From contig DASRJR010000178.1 in NCBI GenBank assembly GCA_035649395.1, positions 1 to 26,827 of the forward strand: a stretch of DNA of 26,827 bases, written 5' to 3'. Source of the stretch: Gp6-AA40 sp035649395 (lineage in GTDB: Bacteria; Acidobacteriota; Vicinamibacteria; Vicinamibacterales; UBA2999). How positions within the stretch are numbered: the first letter of the stretch is position 1; the number at the start of each line of letters is the position of its first letter. Under the pieces are notes generated by a model, which made no database searches, was not told the DNA's origin, and saw only the letters and a list, made by a program, of their open reading frames with translations. Shown here in pieces: positions 15,279-23,213 of this stretch. Position numbers and translations under genes: made by a program.

Positions 15279-17510
15279 ATGTGGTGGCTTGACGTCTTCG
15301 CGACGTATCTCTACGGACTGAAGATCATTGCGATCGCGCTCGCCGTGATCATCCTGATCAGCGGCATCGATGATCTGATCATCGACGTCATCTATTGGGT
15401 GCGCCGCATCTGGCGCGCGCTCGTGATCTACCGGAAGAAGGATCGGCTGGACTACCGAGCCCTGTATGGACCGGTGGAGAAGCCGCTTGCGGTGATGGTG
15501 CCGGCGTGGCACGAGACGGGCGTCATCGGCCACATGGCGGAGCTGGCTGCGACCACGCTGGATTACGAGAACTATCACGTCTTCGTCGGGACGTATCCGA
15601 ACGATCCCGACACGCAGCGCGACGTCGATCAGGTGTGCGCGAAGTTCAAGAACGTGCACAAGGTGGTCTGCGCCCGTCCCGGCCCTACCAGCAAGGCCGA
15701 CTGCCTGAACAACGTGCTCGACGCGATCCTGCAGTTCGAGACGCGCGCCAATCTCCAGTTCGCCGGGTTCATCCTGCACGATGCCGAAGACGTGCTGTCC
15801 GAGATGGAACTGCGGCTGTTCAACTATCTCGTCGACCGGAAGGACCTGATCCAGCTGCCGGTGTACCCATTCGAGCGACGCTGGTGGGACTTCACGAGCG
15901 CGCATTACATGGACGAATTTGCCGAGCTGCACGGCAAAGACATTCTGGTGCGCGAGGCGATCGCGGGACAGGTGCCCAGCGCGGGCGTGGGAACGTGCTT
16001 CAGCAGGCGCGCCGTGCTGGCGCTGCTCGCCGACGGCGACGGCATCGCCTTCGACGTTCAGAGTCTCACCGAGGACTACGACATCGGGTTCCGTCTGCGT
16101 GAAAAAGGCATGACGGAGATCTTTGTCCGTTTCCCGGTGTTCAAAGAGGAGGGTGCGCAGCCGAAGGCAGTGTTCGGCCGCAGCCGGTTCGACGCCAACG
16201 TCATCTGCGTTCGCGAGTACTTCCCGAATACGTTCGCCAGCGCGGTCCGGCAGAAATCGCGGTGGATCGTGGGCATCGTGTATCAGGGCGCCAAGACCCA
16301 CGGCTGGACGCGCGACCCGATGCTGAACTACTTCCTGTGGCGAGACCGGAAGGGCGGCATCAGCAACTTTGTCAGCTTCATGGCGATGCTGGTGCTGCTG
16401 CAGCTCGTCGCGATATTGGTCTATCAGGCAGTCGTCGATGACAGCTACTCGTTCCTGTCGATTTTCGAGGGCGACGCCTGGGTCACCATCCTGCTGTCGG
16501 CGAACCTGGTGCTGATGTGGAATCGCATCGTCCACCGCTTCTACTTCGTGTCGAGCTACTACGGGGTGGTCGAAGGGCTGTTGTCGATCCCGCGGCTGTT
16601 CTGGGGAAACATCATCAACTTCGCCGCGAACTGGCGGGCCGTCGCGCAGATCATCCGTCACGGCGACGCGCACCGCGTCGCCTGGGACAAGACGATGCAC
16701 GACTTCCCGGTGCTCGGCGAGCAGGGACGTGCGCGGCGGCCGCTTGGCCGGATTCTCGTCGAGCGCGGCATGCTCACCGAGCCACAGCTTCAAGAGGCGC
16801 TCGCGCGCCGCTCGCGCGGGCTCAAGCTGGGGAGCTGGCTGGTTCATCAAGGGTGGATCACGTCGCAGCAGCTCGCCACAGCCGTCGCCGAGCAATGCCA
16901 CGTGACGTGGGAGACCGTCAACGCGGACGAGATCGAGGAACGCCTCGTCCGCCTGCTACCCGCGGAAATCGCGCTGCACTATGCGGTGCTTCCCATCCGT
17001 GAAGAGGGCCGGACGCTGGTGCTCGCCAGCGAGAGCGAGGTCGATCCGGTCTCGATCGCGGCGCTGTCCCGGAAGATTCGTCGTCCCATCTCGTACGTGA
17101 TTGCGCCGAAGGGTCAGGTCACGGTGGCGGCGCGGCAGTGGTACGCGCGAGGCACGAGCGCCACACCACGCGCCTTGATCGATCGCGCCGTGAGCGAGAA
17201 GCAGATTACCGCCGGGGAGGCCGAAGTGCTGTGGCAGCAATACGTGTCGCGGCAAGTGCTTTTCGCCGAAGTGTTGATGTCGCTCGGCCATCTGGATGCT
17301 GCGGCGCTCAGCTCGGTGCTGCTCCGTCACGAGCGGACCTCGATGAGGCTTGGCGAGTATCTCGTGGCGGAGGAGATCATCAGCGCGGCCGTTCTGCAGG
17401 AGGCGCTGGAACTCCAGCAGACCCTGCAAGGGTCAATTGAATCGGTGCTCGAGAACGCGGGCATCAAGGTTGCGACACTCGAACCACTCATGGAAACACC
17501 AGGGCAATGA
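15279..17510 (+). CDS. nfrB: NfrB-like GT2 glycosyltransferase with MshEN domains
   Basis: The 743-residue inner-membrane protein resembles E. coli NfrB. TM1 is about 13-35. The GT2 domain has D168-A-E-D171 (DxD-like), T264-E-D and the processive-synthase motif Q325-x-x-R328-W329. TM helices follow at about 362-385, 403-420 and 428-450. The cytoplasmic C-terminus contains an MshEN/GspE-N module: two half motifs of form LGxxLxxxGxxxxxxLxxAxxxx at 489-510 and 517-539, separated by a short linker, the arrangement known to bind c-di-GMP in MshE. A further MshEN-like pair occurs at about 661-714, with R690-LGEYL in its second half. It probably polymerises an aminosugar, likely from UDP-ManNAc, and exports it under c-di-GMP control. 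The stop overlaps the next ATG by 4 bp. Confidence 0.9.
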   Translation: MWWLDVFATYLYGLKIIAIALAVIILISGIDDLIIDVIYWVRRIWRALVIYRKKDRLDYRALYGPVEKPLAVMVPAWHETGVIGHMAELAATTLDYENYHVFVGTYPNDPDTQRDVDQVCAKFKNVHKVVCARPGPTSKADCLNNVLDAILQFETRANLQFAGFILHDAEDVLSEMELRLFNYLVDRKDLIQLPVYPFERRWWDFTSAHYMDEFAELHGKDILVREAIAGQVPSAGVGTCFSRRAVLALLADGDGIAFDVQSLTEDYDIGFRLREKGMTEIFVRFPVFKEEGAQPKAVFGRSRFDANVICVREYFPNTFASAVRQKSRWIVGIVYQGAKTHGWTRDPMLNYFLWRDRKGGISNFVSFMAMLVLLQLVAILVYQAVVDDSYSFLSIFEGDAWVTILLSANLVLMWNRIVHRFYFVSSYYGVVEGLLSIPRLFWGNIINFAANWRAVAQIIRHGDAHRVAWDKTMHDFPVLGEQGRARRPLGRILVERGMLTEPQLQEALARRSRGLKLGSWLVHQGWITSQQLATAVAEQCHVTWETVNADEIEERLVRLLPAEIALHYAVLPIREEGRTLVLASESEVDPVSIAALSRKIRRPISYVIAPKGQVTVAARQWYARGTSATPRALIDRAVSEKQITAGEAEVLWQQYVSRQVLFAEVLMSLGHLDAAALSSVLLRHERTSMRLGEYLVAEEIISAAVLQEALELQQTLQGSIESVLENAGIKVATLEPLMETPGQ

Positions 17511-20140
17511 GGACTGCTGTCATTCGCACGTGCGCATCGGCGGTGATAGTGGCCGCAGCGCTGACCCTGGCGACGCCGCTGCGAGCGGCGGATGCCGCCG
17601 ACGGGCCGGATCAGTTCGACCTCGGCGGCGACGTCAGCGGCTATCGCCGCTTCCTGATCTATCCCCACCTGCAGAAGGGGGTTGAGTCGCTCCGGCGAGG
17701 CGATCATACGCGTGCCCTCGCGGAGTTCGAACGCGCCCGAGAACTGGCACCGGAAAACGCGGTGGTCGCGTTGCACCTCGCCGACGCGTATCGCAGGTTC
17801 GGCGACATCGCCCGCGCGGAAACGGTGCTCCGCAAACAACTCGAACAGACGCCTGCCGACGAACGAGTTCGCGAGGCGTTGAACCGTCTACATCCTGCTA
17901 CGACCGACGCTGCGCAATCGACAGCGGTCTCTGTGTGCGACAACCCCGGGTGCAAGGGCAGCACGGCTGCGATCGCGCCTGCGGTGGCAGCATCGACCGC
18001 CGCGACCGTATCGCCGGCAGCAGCCACGGCGGCGAAGCCGGCATCGACGTCCAGTCGCCGTCAGCAGCCGGTACCCCAACGGGCGTATGCAGGCAAGTCG
18101 AAGGACTCGCCTTTACGGAGTGTCTCGACGGATGATGTCGATCCGACCGCGCCGTTCATCGAGTCGCTGCTGGCGCAACACTTCGACGATGCGCAGCACC
18201 AGGCAATCGTGTTGCTGTCGCAGACCGCCGACAACGGCGCGATGCTCGACGAGTTCAGCTACCGACTTGCTGAAGCGGGCGCTGCGCCACAGGCGGTCCG
18301 TGTCCTGTTCACGGCATTTCCTTTCACGTCATCTCCGGATGCGGAGCGGGAGCTGCTGACACGCAGGCTCCTCGTGATCGCCTCGGAACAGCCGGCGGCG
18401 CTGACAGAGGAAGACTTTGCGCGGCTCCGCGTCCCTCTCGATACGCCCGCGCTGCGAAGTGCTCAAAGCATTTTGTGGGCCGGACGGCGCGACTGCGATG
18501 GCGTTCGACAGGCGCTCGGCGATATGTCGTCGCTGTACGGCTACGACGATTGGATGCGTCTCGGCGACTGCACCGTGACTGACGCGCCGAACGTCGCGCT
18601 GAACGCCTACGCGACCGCGCACGAGCGTCAACCCGGTGGGATCGCATCACGGGCATTCGCCTATCAGGCCTACGCGACGGGCGACATGGTGAAGGCCATG
18701 AGTGCGTGGCGGAGCCTCGACGACAACCTGATGGGAGAAGACTGGCTCGCCGCGTCGACAACGGCGCTCGCGGCCGGGGAGCACATGCAGGCCGCCGCCT
18801 GGATCTTGCGGTATCGTGACACCGGCAACCCGCTCAACTATCGCTACTGGTCGTTGGTCGCGCAGATCAGCCTCGCCCGCGAGGATACGAGCTCAGCCCT
18901 CGTCGCGTACGACCAGGCCGTGACGTTGCAGCCGAACGTTGATGATTACTGGCGGCTCGCCCTGTTGCAAACGGATCTGTCGCGTCAGATCAGTCTGCTC
19001 GAGCGTGCGGTTCAACTCGACGGCAACAGCGTGATGGCGCAGGCGCAGCTGGGTTTTGCCTATCGGCGGGCCGGTCGGGATGGCGACGCGGAAGCGGCGC
19101 TGCGGCGCGCGCGTACGCTCGATCCCGAGAACGTCAATGTGCAACTCGCGCTCGGATTCCTGTACTTCGACCTTGGGCTCATGCACCACGCGCGACAGGC
19201 GCTCGAGGCGGGATGGCAGACGGACCGGAGCAAGACGATCGCGGCCGAGCAGCTCGTCTACGTGTATCAGCGCCTGCACGACAACACCCAGGCCCGTTGG
19301 TATGCAGAGCAGGTGCTCGATGCCGCGGCGACGGCGCCATCAAACACGCAGACAACCGAAGACGTGCGGACGCGTCACTTCGGCCTGCAGCGGCTTCATG
19401 AGGATCTCGGCCGGCGAGTGACCGTGAATTTCGATGGCTACACAGGCACGAGCCTCGGAACTGGAACGAGCGCGTCGCAGGCGGGAAACCGATATAGCAG
19501 CTACTCGCAGCTCGAGGCCGACGTGCGTCTCGGACGCCAGCCGGTTCGCGACGGCAGCACCGTGTCGGCCTACGCGCGAGTGATCGGCGACGGTGGCATC
19601 GAGCGCAATGCGTGGCCGTCGCAGCACCCGACGCTTGGTGTCGGTCTGCGGTGGAAGCCGTGGCGGAATCAGATCATCTATTTCGCCGGCGAAAACCAGA
19701 CGTCACTGGACGATTCGGCTCGCAACGAGTTCCTGTTGCGGACGAGCGCGTCGTTCTTCAATGGTGGCCGGTTCGGCGACGACTGGCATGCCGCCCGCAA
19801 GGGATGGTTCTCGCAGAACCTGTATCTCGATGCCGCGCACTACCTGAAGGCCGATCAGAGCGCCATGACCGCCGACTATCGCAATAGCTATCACGTCAAG
19901 CTGGGAAGCGCGATGTCGCTGGAGCCGTACGGGCACTTCCAGGTGAACGGCTTGCGCAATGGTGAGTTCGCCCGCGATATCCGGGCGGGGGTCGGTTCAC
20001 GCTGGAACGTCTGGTACGGCGCCAATCGCTACGATGCGCCGCCGCACAAGCTCTCGATCGGCTTGGAATTCCAGCAGGCGTTCGAGACGTATCTGCCGGA
20101 TCGCAACGGCGTCTTCCTCAGCGTCAATTCGCGCTGGTAG
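17507..20140 (+). CDS. nfrA: NfrA-like outer-membrane TPR/beta-barrel protein
   Basis: The 877-residue product has a signal peptide (cleavage near 28), a TPR block (about 50-125: HTRALAEFERARELAPENAV), an Ala/Thr/Ser-rich linker (about 135-190), a long alpha-helical region with further TPRs (about 430-610: LGFAYRRAGRDGDAEAALRR), and a C-terminal beta-rich domain (about 630-877) ending in Trp, as outer-membrane barrels do. This matches the layout of E. coli NfrA (990 aa), the phage N4 receptor and proposed exit channel of the Nfr glycan, and of other TPR-barrel exporters (PgaA, AlgK/AlgE). It overlaps nfrB as ATGA. The amino-terminal half is divergent, so the symbol is by domain layout and context. 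Confidence 0.82.
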   Translation: MRTAVIRTCASAVIVAAALTLATPLRAADAADGPDQFDLGGDVSGYRRFLIYPHLQKGVESLRRGDHTRALAEFERARELAPENAVVALHLADAYRRFGDIARAETVLRKQLEQTPADERVREALNRLHPATTDAAQSTAVSVCDNPGCKGSTAAIAPAVAASTAATVSPAAATAAKPASTSSRRQQPVPQRAYAGKSKDSPLRSVSTDDVDPTAPFIESLLAQHFDDAQHQAIVLLSQTADNGAMLDEFSYRLAEAGAAPQAVRVLFTAFPFTSSPDAERELLTRRLLVIASEQPAALTEEDFARLRVPLDTPALRSAQSILWAGRRDCDGVRQALGDMSSLYGYDDWMRLGDCTVTDAPNVALNAYATAHERQPGGIASRAFAYQAYATGDMVKAMSAWRSLDDNLMGEDWLAASTTALAAGEHMQAAAWILRYRDTGNPLNYRYWSLVAQISLAREDTSSALVAYDQAVTLQPNVDDYWRLALLQTDLSRQISLLERAVQLDGNSVMAQAQLGFAYRRAGRDGDAEAALRRARTLDPENVNVQLALGFLYFDLGLMHHARQALEAGWQTDRSKTIAAEQLVYVYQRLHDNTQARWYAEQVLDAAATAPSNTQTTEDVRTRHFGLQRLHEDLGRRVTVNFDGYTGTSLGTGTSASQAGNRYSSYSQLEADVRLGRQPVRDGSTVSAYARVIGDGGIERNAWPSQHPTLGVGLRWKPWRNQIIYFAGENQTSLDDSARNEFLLRTSASFFNGGRFGDDWHAARKGWFSQNLYLDAAHYLKADQSAMTADYRNSYHVKLGSAMSLEPYGHFQVNGLRNGEFARDIRAGVGSRWNVWYGANRYDAPPHKLSIGLEFQQAFETYLPDRNGVFLSVNSRW

Positions 20141-20158
20141 CTGCTCCGTGCGGGGCGG

Positions 20159-20338
20159 TCAATCTTCGTAGGCGGCTTTGTAAGGCGACGAGTCCAGGGC
20201 GCGATTCCGCACTTTGCCGACGACCGAACGTGTGCGCTGGATGTACACGACGACGATGGCCACGATCAACCCTGCCATGGCCAGGCGAGTGTTGACGAGC
20301 AAGAGTACCGGGACGAGGACGATCAGCAGGAGATACAT
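20159..20338 (-). CDS. Small membrane protein, unknown function
   Basis: A 59-residue protein with two hydrophobic stretches, MYLLLIVLVPVLLLV (1-15) and LAMAGLIVAIVVVYI (19-33), then a basic segment QRTRSVVGKVRNR and an acidic end. Both stretches probably form a helical hairpin with the basic tail in the cytoplasm. ATG 20338 is chosen because GGAGGA lies 4-5 bp upstream; the frame continues to 20383 without a better site. It converges on nfrA (18 bp between stops) and diverges from rsmE. It could be an accessory to the Nfr-like system, but nothing shows that. Function unknown. Confidence 0.7.
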   Translation of the reverse strand: MYLLLIVLVPVLLLVNTRLAMAGLIVAIVVVYIQRTRSVVGKVRNRALDSSPYKAAYED

Positions 20339-20388
20339 GGTTCCTCCGATACCGGAGTGGATCGACGGATTTATCGGATGCATTGAAC

Positions 20389-20413
20389 GCCGGGCTTAGA
20401 GAACGAGCCCGGC
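20389..20413. repeat. 8-bp inverted repeat in rsmE leader
   Basis: GCCGGGCT (20389-20396) and AGCCCGGC (20406-20413) enclose a 9-nt loop, 17 bp before the rsmE GTG. It resembles the TAGGCCCGGC units at 4660-4688 and may belong to the same repeat group. No T-run follows, so a terminator is unlikely. Confidence 0.5.
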
Positions 20414-20430
20414 ATAAGTAAGATCTCTCG

Positions 20431-21168
20431 GTGTCTGCACGCTTCTACGCATCCGATGCGCAGTCGGAGGGCGAGCTGGTCACGCTGCCGGACGATGAAG
20501 CGCAGCACCTCACACGCGTGTTGCGTCTCTCCGTGGGTGCCCGGGTGCGGGTGTTCAACGGACGCGGCGCCGAGTTCGACGCGATCGTCGAGAACGTCAG
20601 TCGGAATGTCGCGCGCCTGCGTGTCGGGTCGCCGCGAATCCCCACTCCGGAACCGCGCGTCGCGGTCACGCTCGCGCAAGCGGTCCTCAAAGGCGACAAG
20701 ATGGACGACGTCGTGCGCGACGCGGTGATGATCGGCGTCGCCGCGATCCAGCCGATCGTGACGGCACGCAGCGAAGTCTCCCTCACATCACTCGATCGCT
20801 CGCGGCGTCGCGATCGCTGGGCTCGCATTGCGGTGTCGTCGGCCAAGCAGTGCGGCCGCGCGACGGTGCCGCACGTCCTCGAGCCGACGACATTCGATCG
20901 CCTCGTGCCAACGCTATCTCGTGACACCGCGCTGATGCTGGTCGAGCCCGGCGCGCGCCAGGAGGTTCTCACCGTGGGAGCAGTGCCGGTCGATCAGCCC
21001 TCGACCGCGACGATTCTGATCGGGCCCGAGGGCGGATGGACGGAGGACGAACTGCAGATCGGCGGCGCCGCGAGCCGTCTGATCACGCTCGGCGAGCGCA
21101 CCCTGCGCGCGGATGCGATGGCTCTGGTCGCGATGGCGGCGCTCTTCACGAGGTGGAATGAGTTCTGA
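20431..21168 (+). CDS. rsmE: 16S rRNA m3U1498 methyltransferase RsmE
   Basis: The 245-residue SPOUT enzyme methylates N3 of U1498 in 16S rRNA. The N-terminal PUA-like domain contains DDEAQHLTRVLRLSVGARV (about 21-39). The knotted C-terminal domain has AVLKGDKMDDVVRDAVMIGV, then ILIGPEGGWTEDE and LGERTLRADAMAL, the AdoMet-binding knot (family LGxRILRxET). It starts with GTG at 20431 and gives the standard MSARFYASD beginning. Length is typical. The copper monooxygenase gene follows 75 bp downstream but has its own promoter. Confidence 0.95.
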   Translation: MSARFYASDAQSEGELVTLPDDEAQHLTRVLRLSVGARVRVFNGRGAEFDAIVENVSRNVARLRVGSPRIPTPEPRVAVTLAQAVLKGDKMDDVVRDAVMIGVAAIQPIVTARSEVSLTSLDRSRRRDRWARIAVSSAKQCGRATVPHVLEPTTFDRLVPTLSRDTALMLVEPGARQEVLTVGAVPVDQPSTATILIGPEGGWTEDELQIGGAASRLITLGERTLRADAMALVAMAALFTRWNEF

Positions 21169-21187
21169 GGACGCAAGCATGTGGCCG

Positions 21188-21216
21188 TTGACGTGGCCTC
21201 CCGTCGCTCGTATCCT
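21188..21216 (+). promoter_or_regulatory. Predicted sigma70-type promoter
   Basis: TTGACG (21188-21193) and TATCCT (21211-21216) are 17 bp apart, an ideal spacing. Transcription would start near 21223, with AGGAG and the ATG at 21244 about 20 nt later. This also argues against the in-frame GTG at 21181 as a start, because that would lie upstream of the promoter. Confidence 0.6.
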
Positions 21217-21243
21217 CCTCTTGCAGGTCAGGAGACTGAAGCC

Positions 21244-22623
21244 ATGACGAGAAGAGGCCTCACCGTTGTTGCCGTTCTCACTGTGGTCGGCGCGCTGACA
21301 TCGGTTCGACTGAGTGGCCAATCCGGTCCCCCGCCTGCTACCGCTCCGACCTACAGCAAGGACGTCGCGCCCGTGCTCTTCAAGCACTGCACGACGTGCC
21401 ACCGACAGGGTGAGATCGCCCCGATGTCGCTGATGACGTATGCGGAGACGCGTCCGTGGGCGCGATCGATCGGCGCGCGCGTGGCGGCGGGCATCATGCC
21501 GCCCTGGCACGCCGATGCCGGTGTCGGTGAGTTTGTCAACGACCGCAGACTGACCGCGCTCGAGAAGGACACGATTGCCCGGTGGGTCGAGGCCGGCGCG
21601 CCTGAAGGTGATCCGCGTGACCTGCCGGCGCCGCCGCACTACGCTGAGGGCTGGAGGATCAGTCAGCCCGACGTCGTGCTGGCAATGCAGGAGGAGTACG
21701 CGATCCCCGCGACCGGAACGATCGCCTATCAGTACTTCGAGGTGCCGACCAACTTTTCCGAAGACAAGTGGATTACGTCGTATGAGGTGCGTCCCAGCAA
21801 TCGCGCCGTGGTCCATCATGTGATTGTTTACGCACGGCCTCCCGCGCCGCCGACGAGCGGAAGCGGGTCGCCGCAGTCTGGCCCTCAACCAGCACCGCTG
21901 TTCACGCTCGCGGACGGGATGGACATCCCGGCAGGGCAGACCGGTGGTCCTCAACTACCGCCCGATCAGCGGCGGGCAATCGGGCCCAACGATCGTCCCG
22001 CGCCTCGAAGGCTTGGTGCCTCATTGGGCGGTTATGTTCCCGGCACGTCGAGCCGCACATACCCACGAGGGACAGCGGTCCGGATACCCGCCGGCTCGAC
22101 GCTGATTTTTCAGATGCACTACACCACGATCGGCAAGCCGACGACCGACCGGACGAGCATCGGCTTCGTGTTAGCGTCGGCGCCGCCGCAGGTCGAGTTG
22201 CGGAGCACGGCTCTCATCAACGGCGGCCTGGAGATCCCGGCTGGTGCGGCCGACCACCGGGTCGACGCCGAGATGACGATCAATCGCGACGTGACCTTGT
22301 GGAGCATGCTGCCCCACACCCACGTGCGCGGGAAGCGATGGGTCTACGACGTCACCTACCCCGACGGCCGGAAGGAAGTCATTCTGTCGGTTCCGAAGTA
22401 CGACTTCGAGTGGCAGACCGACTACATGTTCAAGCGGCCGCTGAAGCTGCCGACGGGGACGAAGCTGCACGCCACCGCCTGGTACGACAACTCGCCGGGG
22501 AATCGATCCAATCCCGATCCCACGTCGAAGGTCTGGTGGGGCGATCAAACGTGGGAGGAGATGATGTTCACCGGTCTCCTCTACAGCGTCGATTCCACTG
22601 AAGCGCCGAAGCCGGCGCAGTAA
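21244..22623 (+). CDS. Exported cytochrome c/PHM-like copper monooxygenase
   Basis: The 459-residue product has a signal peptide (about 1-26). A mono-heme cytochrome c domain follows, with C49-TT-C52-H53 and a possible axial Met in MPPWHA (M85). After a linker comes a PHM/DBM-like copper domain (about 160-455): VVHHVIV (H191/H192), QMHYTT (H292) and HTHVRG (H358/H360), with M395 as candidate sixth ligand, matching the CuH and CuM sites of peptidylglycine hydroxylating monooxygenase. This cytochrome plus 'ascorbate-dependent monooxygenase' layout is common in Acidobacteriota. It presumably hydroxylates an extracytoplasmic substrate with electrons from the heme domain; the substrate is unknown. 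A 55-residue Gly/Pro/Ser-rich insertion lies at about 200-270. Start ATG 21244 is set by the upstream promoter and AGGAG. Confidence 0.85.
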   Translation: MTRRGLTVVAVLTVVGALTSVRLSGQSGPPPATAPTYSKDVAPVLFKHCTTCHRQGEIAPMSLMTYAETRPWARSIGARVAAGIMPPWHADAGVGEFVNDRRLTALEKDTIARWVEAGAPEGDPRDLPAPPHYAEGWRISQPDVVLAMQEEYAIPATGTIAYQYFEVPTNFSEDKWITSYEVRPSNRAVVHHVIVYARPPAPPTSGSGSPQSGPQPAPLFTLADGMDIPAGQTGGPQLPPDQRRAIGPNDRPAPRRLGASLGGYVPGTSSRTYPRGTAVRIPAGSTLIFQMHYTTIGKPTTDRTSIGFVLASAPPQVELRSTALINGGLEIPAGAADHRVDAEMTINRDVTLWSMLPHTHVRGKRWVYDVTYPDGRKEVILSVPKYDFEWQTDYMFKRPLKLPTGTKLHATAWYDNSPGNRSNPDPTSKVWWGDQTWEEMMFTGLLYSVDSTEAPKPAQ

Positions 22624-22663
22624 CAAAAGACCGCTCATCTGGTTGTCGAACACCTCCCACAGC

Positions 22664-22987
22664 GTGTTCACGTGTGCTGGCCGGCGGCTGCGTGCGCTGC
22701 GGCCGGGCCAGCCTCCGCCGAAGGCTCCGGCGAGGTCGGCCGTAGCTTTGCGAAGGCCGAAACGCGGCTTGCGCTCGTGTTCTATCGCAGCCGCGTCGAC
22801 TAACAGCTCACTCGTGACACCACCCGTTTCGCGGCTCAAAGCGTCAGTGGTATCTCACCGCAACCAGAACGCGATGGCGGAAGTCGACGCGAGGAATCGC
22901 TCCAGCCGCGTTCCGGCTCGTTGCCTTCGCACAGTCGCGGTGTGGGCGGCCTTGCTTACGCAGCCGCCAACCAGCACACGTGAACAC
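22664..22987. repeat. 324-bp element with 30-bp inverted ends
   Basis: The left end (22664-22693, beginning GTGTTCACGTGTGCTGG) and the right end (22958-22987, ending CCAGCACACGTGAACAC) are complementary over 30 bp with two mismatches. The interior contains further short palindromes (GCCTCCGCCGAAGGCTCCGG near 22711) and no convincing gene. No target-site duplication is visible. It could be a non-autonomous, MITE-like element or a structured dispersed repeat. Confidence 0.65.
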
Positions 22988-23041
22988 TGTCACGTTGCCG
23001 CTTGGTCGCCTCTCCCACGCGGGTGAAACGTAATCGAGCGC

Positions 23042-23067
23042 TCACGTGTGCTGGATGGTTGCTGCGT
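23042..23067 (+). repeat. Extra partial copy of the 30-bp end
   Basis: TCACGTGTGCTGG at 23042-23054 continues as ATGGTTGCTGCGT, matching 22/26 bases of the left end of the 324-bp element in direct orientation. It may be a truncated second element. Confidence 0.6.
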
Positions 23068-23181
23068 AGGCCACGTTTTGAGCACCCTCGTTGCGAGAGC
23101 GGTCTTCAACGGAGCCGAGCGACGCGGTCAGGGAGGATCACAATCGGGCGGACCGATTCTTGCGGCCTTGCCCATGACTGA

Positions 23182-23207
23182 GTCCTGATTCCAGATTCCT
23201 GATTCCT
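23182..23207. repeat. GATTCC/CTGATTCC short tandem repeat
   Basis: Three GATTCC words in CTGATTCCAGATTCCTGATTCC, lying 7 bp beyond the stop codon of the permease gene. It resembles the GATT-rich blocks on the other side of that gene. Confidence 0.6.
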
Positions 23208-23213
23208 ACAGCG

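Larger units (their letters stand above)
22624..23213. other. 590-bp spacer without a supported gene
   Basis: Between the monooxygenase stop and the permease stop (convergent genes). An open frame at 22643-23026 is Arg/Ser-rich with no signal or domain and is rejected. The spacer contains the 324-bp inverted-repeat element (22664-22987), a third copy of its end (23042-23067) and a GATTCC repeat (23182-23207). Confidence 0.6.

Noticed and set aside
14934..16901. A 655-codon antisense frame opposite nfrB
   Set aside because: It is a GC-rich shadow of nfrB, whose GT2 and MshEN motifs are clear; the antisense product is Arg/His-rich without domains.
21181..21243. GTG 21181 as start of the copper monooxygenase
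   Set aside because: It lies upstream of the predicted -35/-10 and would bury the signal peptide behind 21 extra residues.
22664..22987. An integron attC site or gene cassette
   Set aside because: The ends lack the RYYYAAC/GTTRRRY core pattern and no cassette gene or integrase is present.
22643..23026. A 127-residue gene in the spacer
   Set aside because: Arg/Ser/Pro-rich translation of an inverted-repeat element, no ribosome site and no domain.
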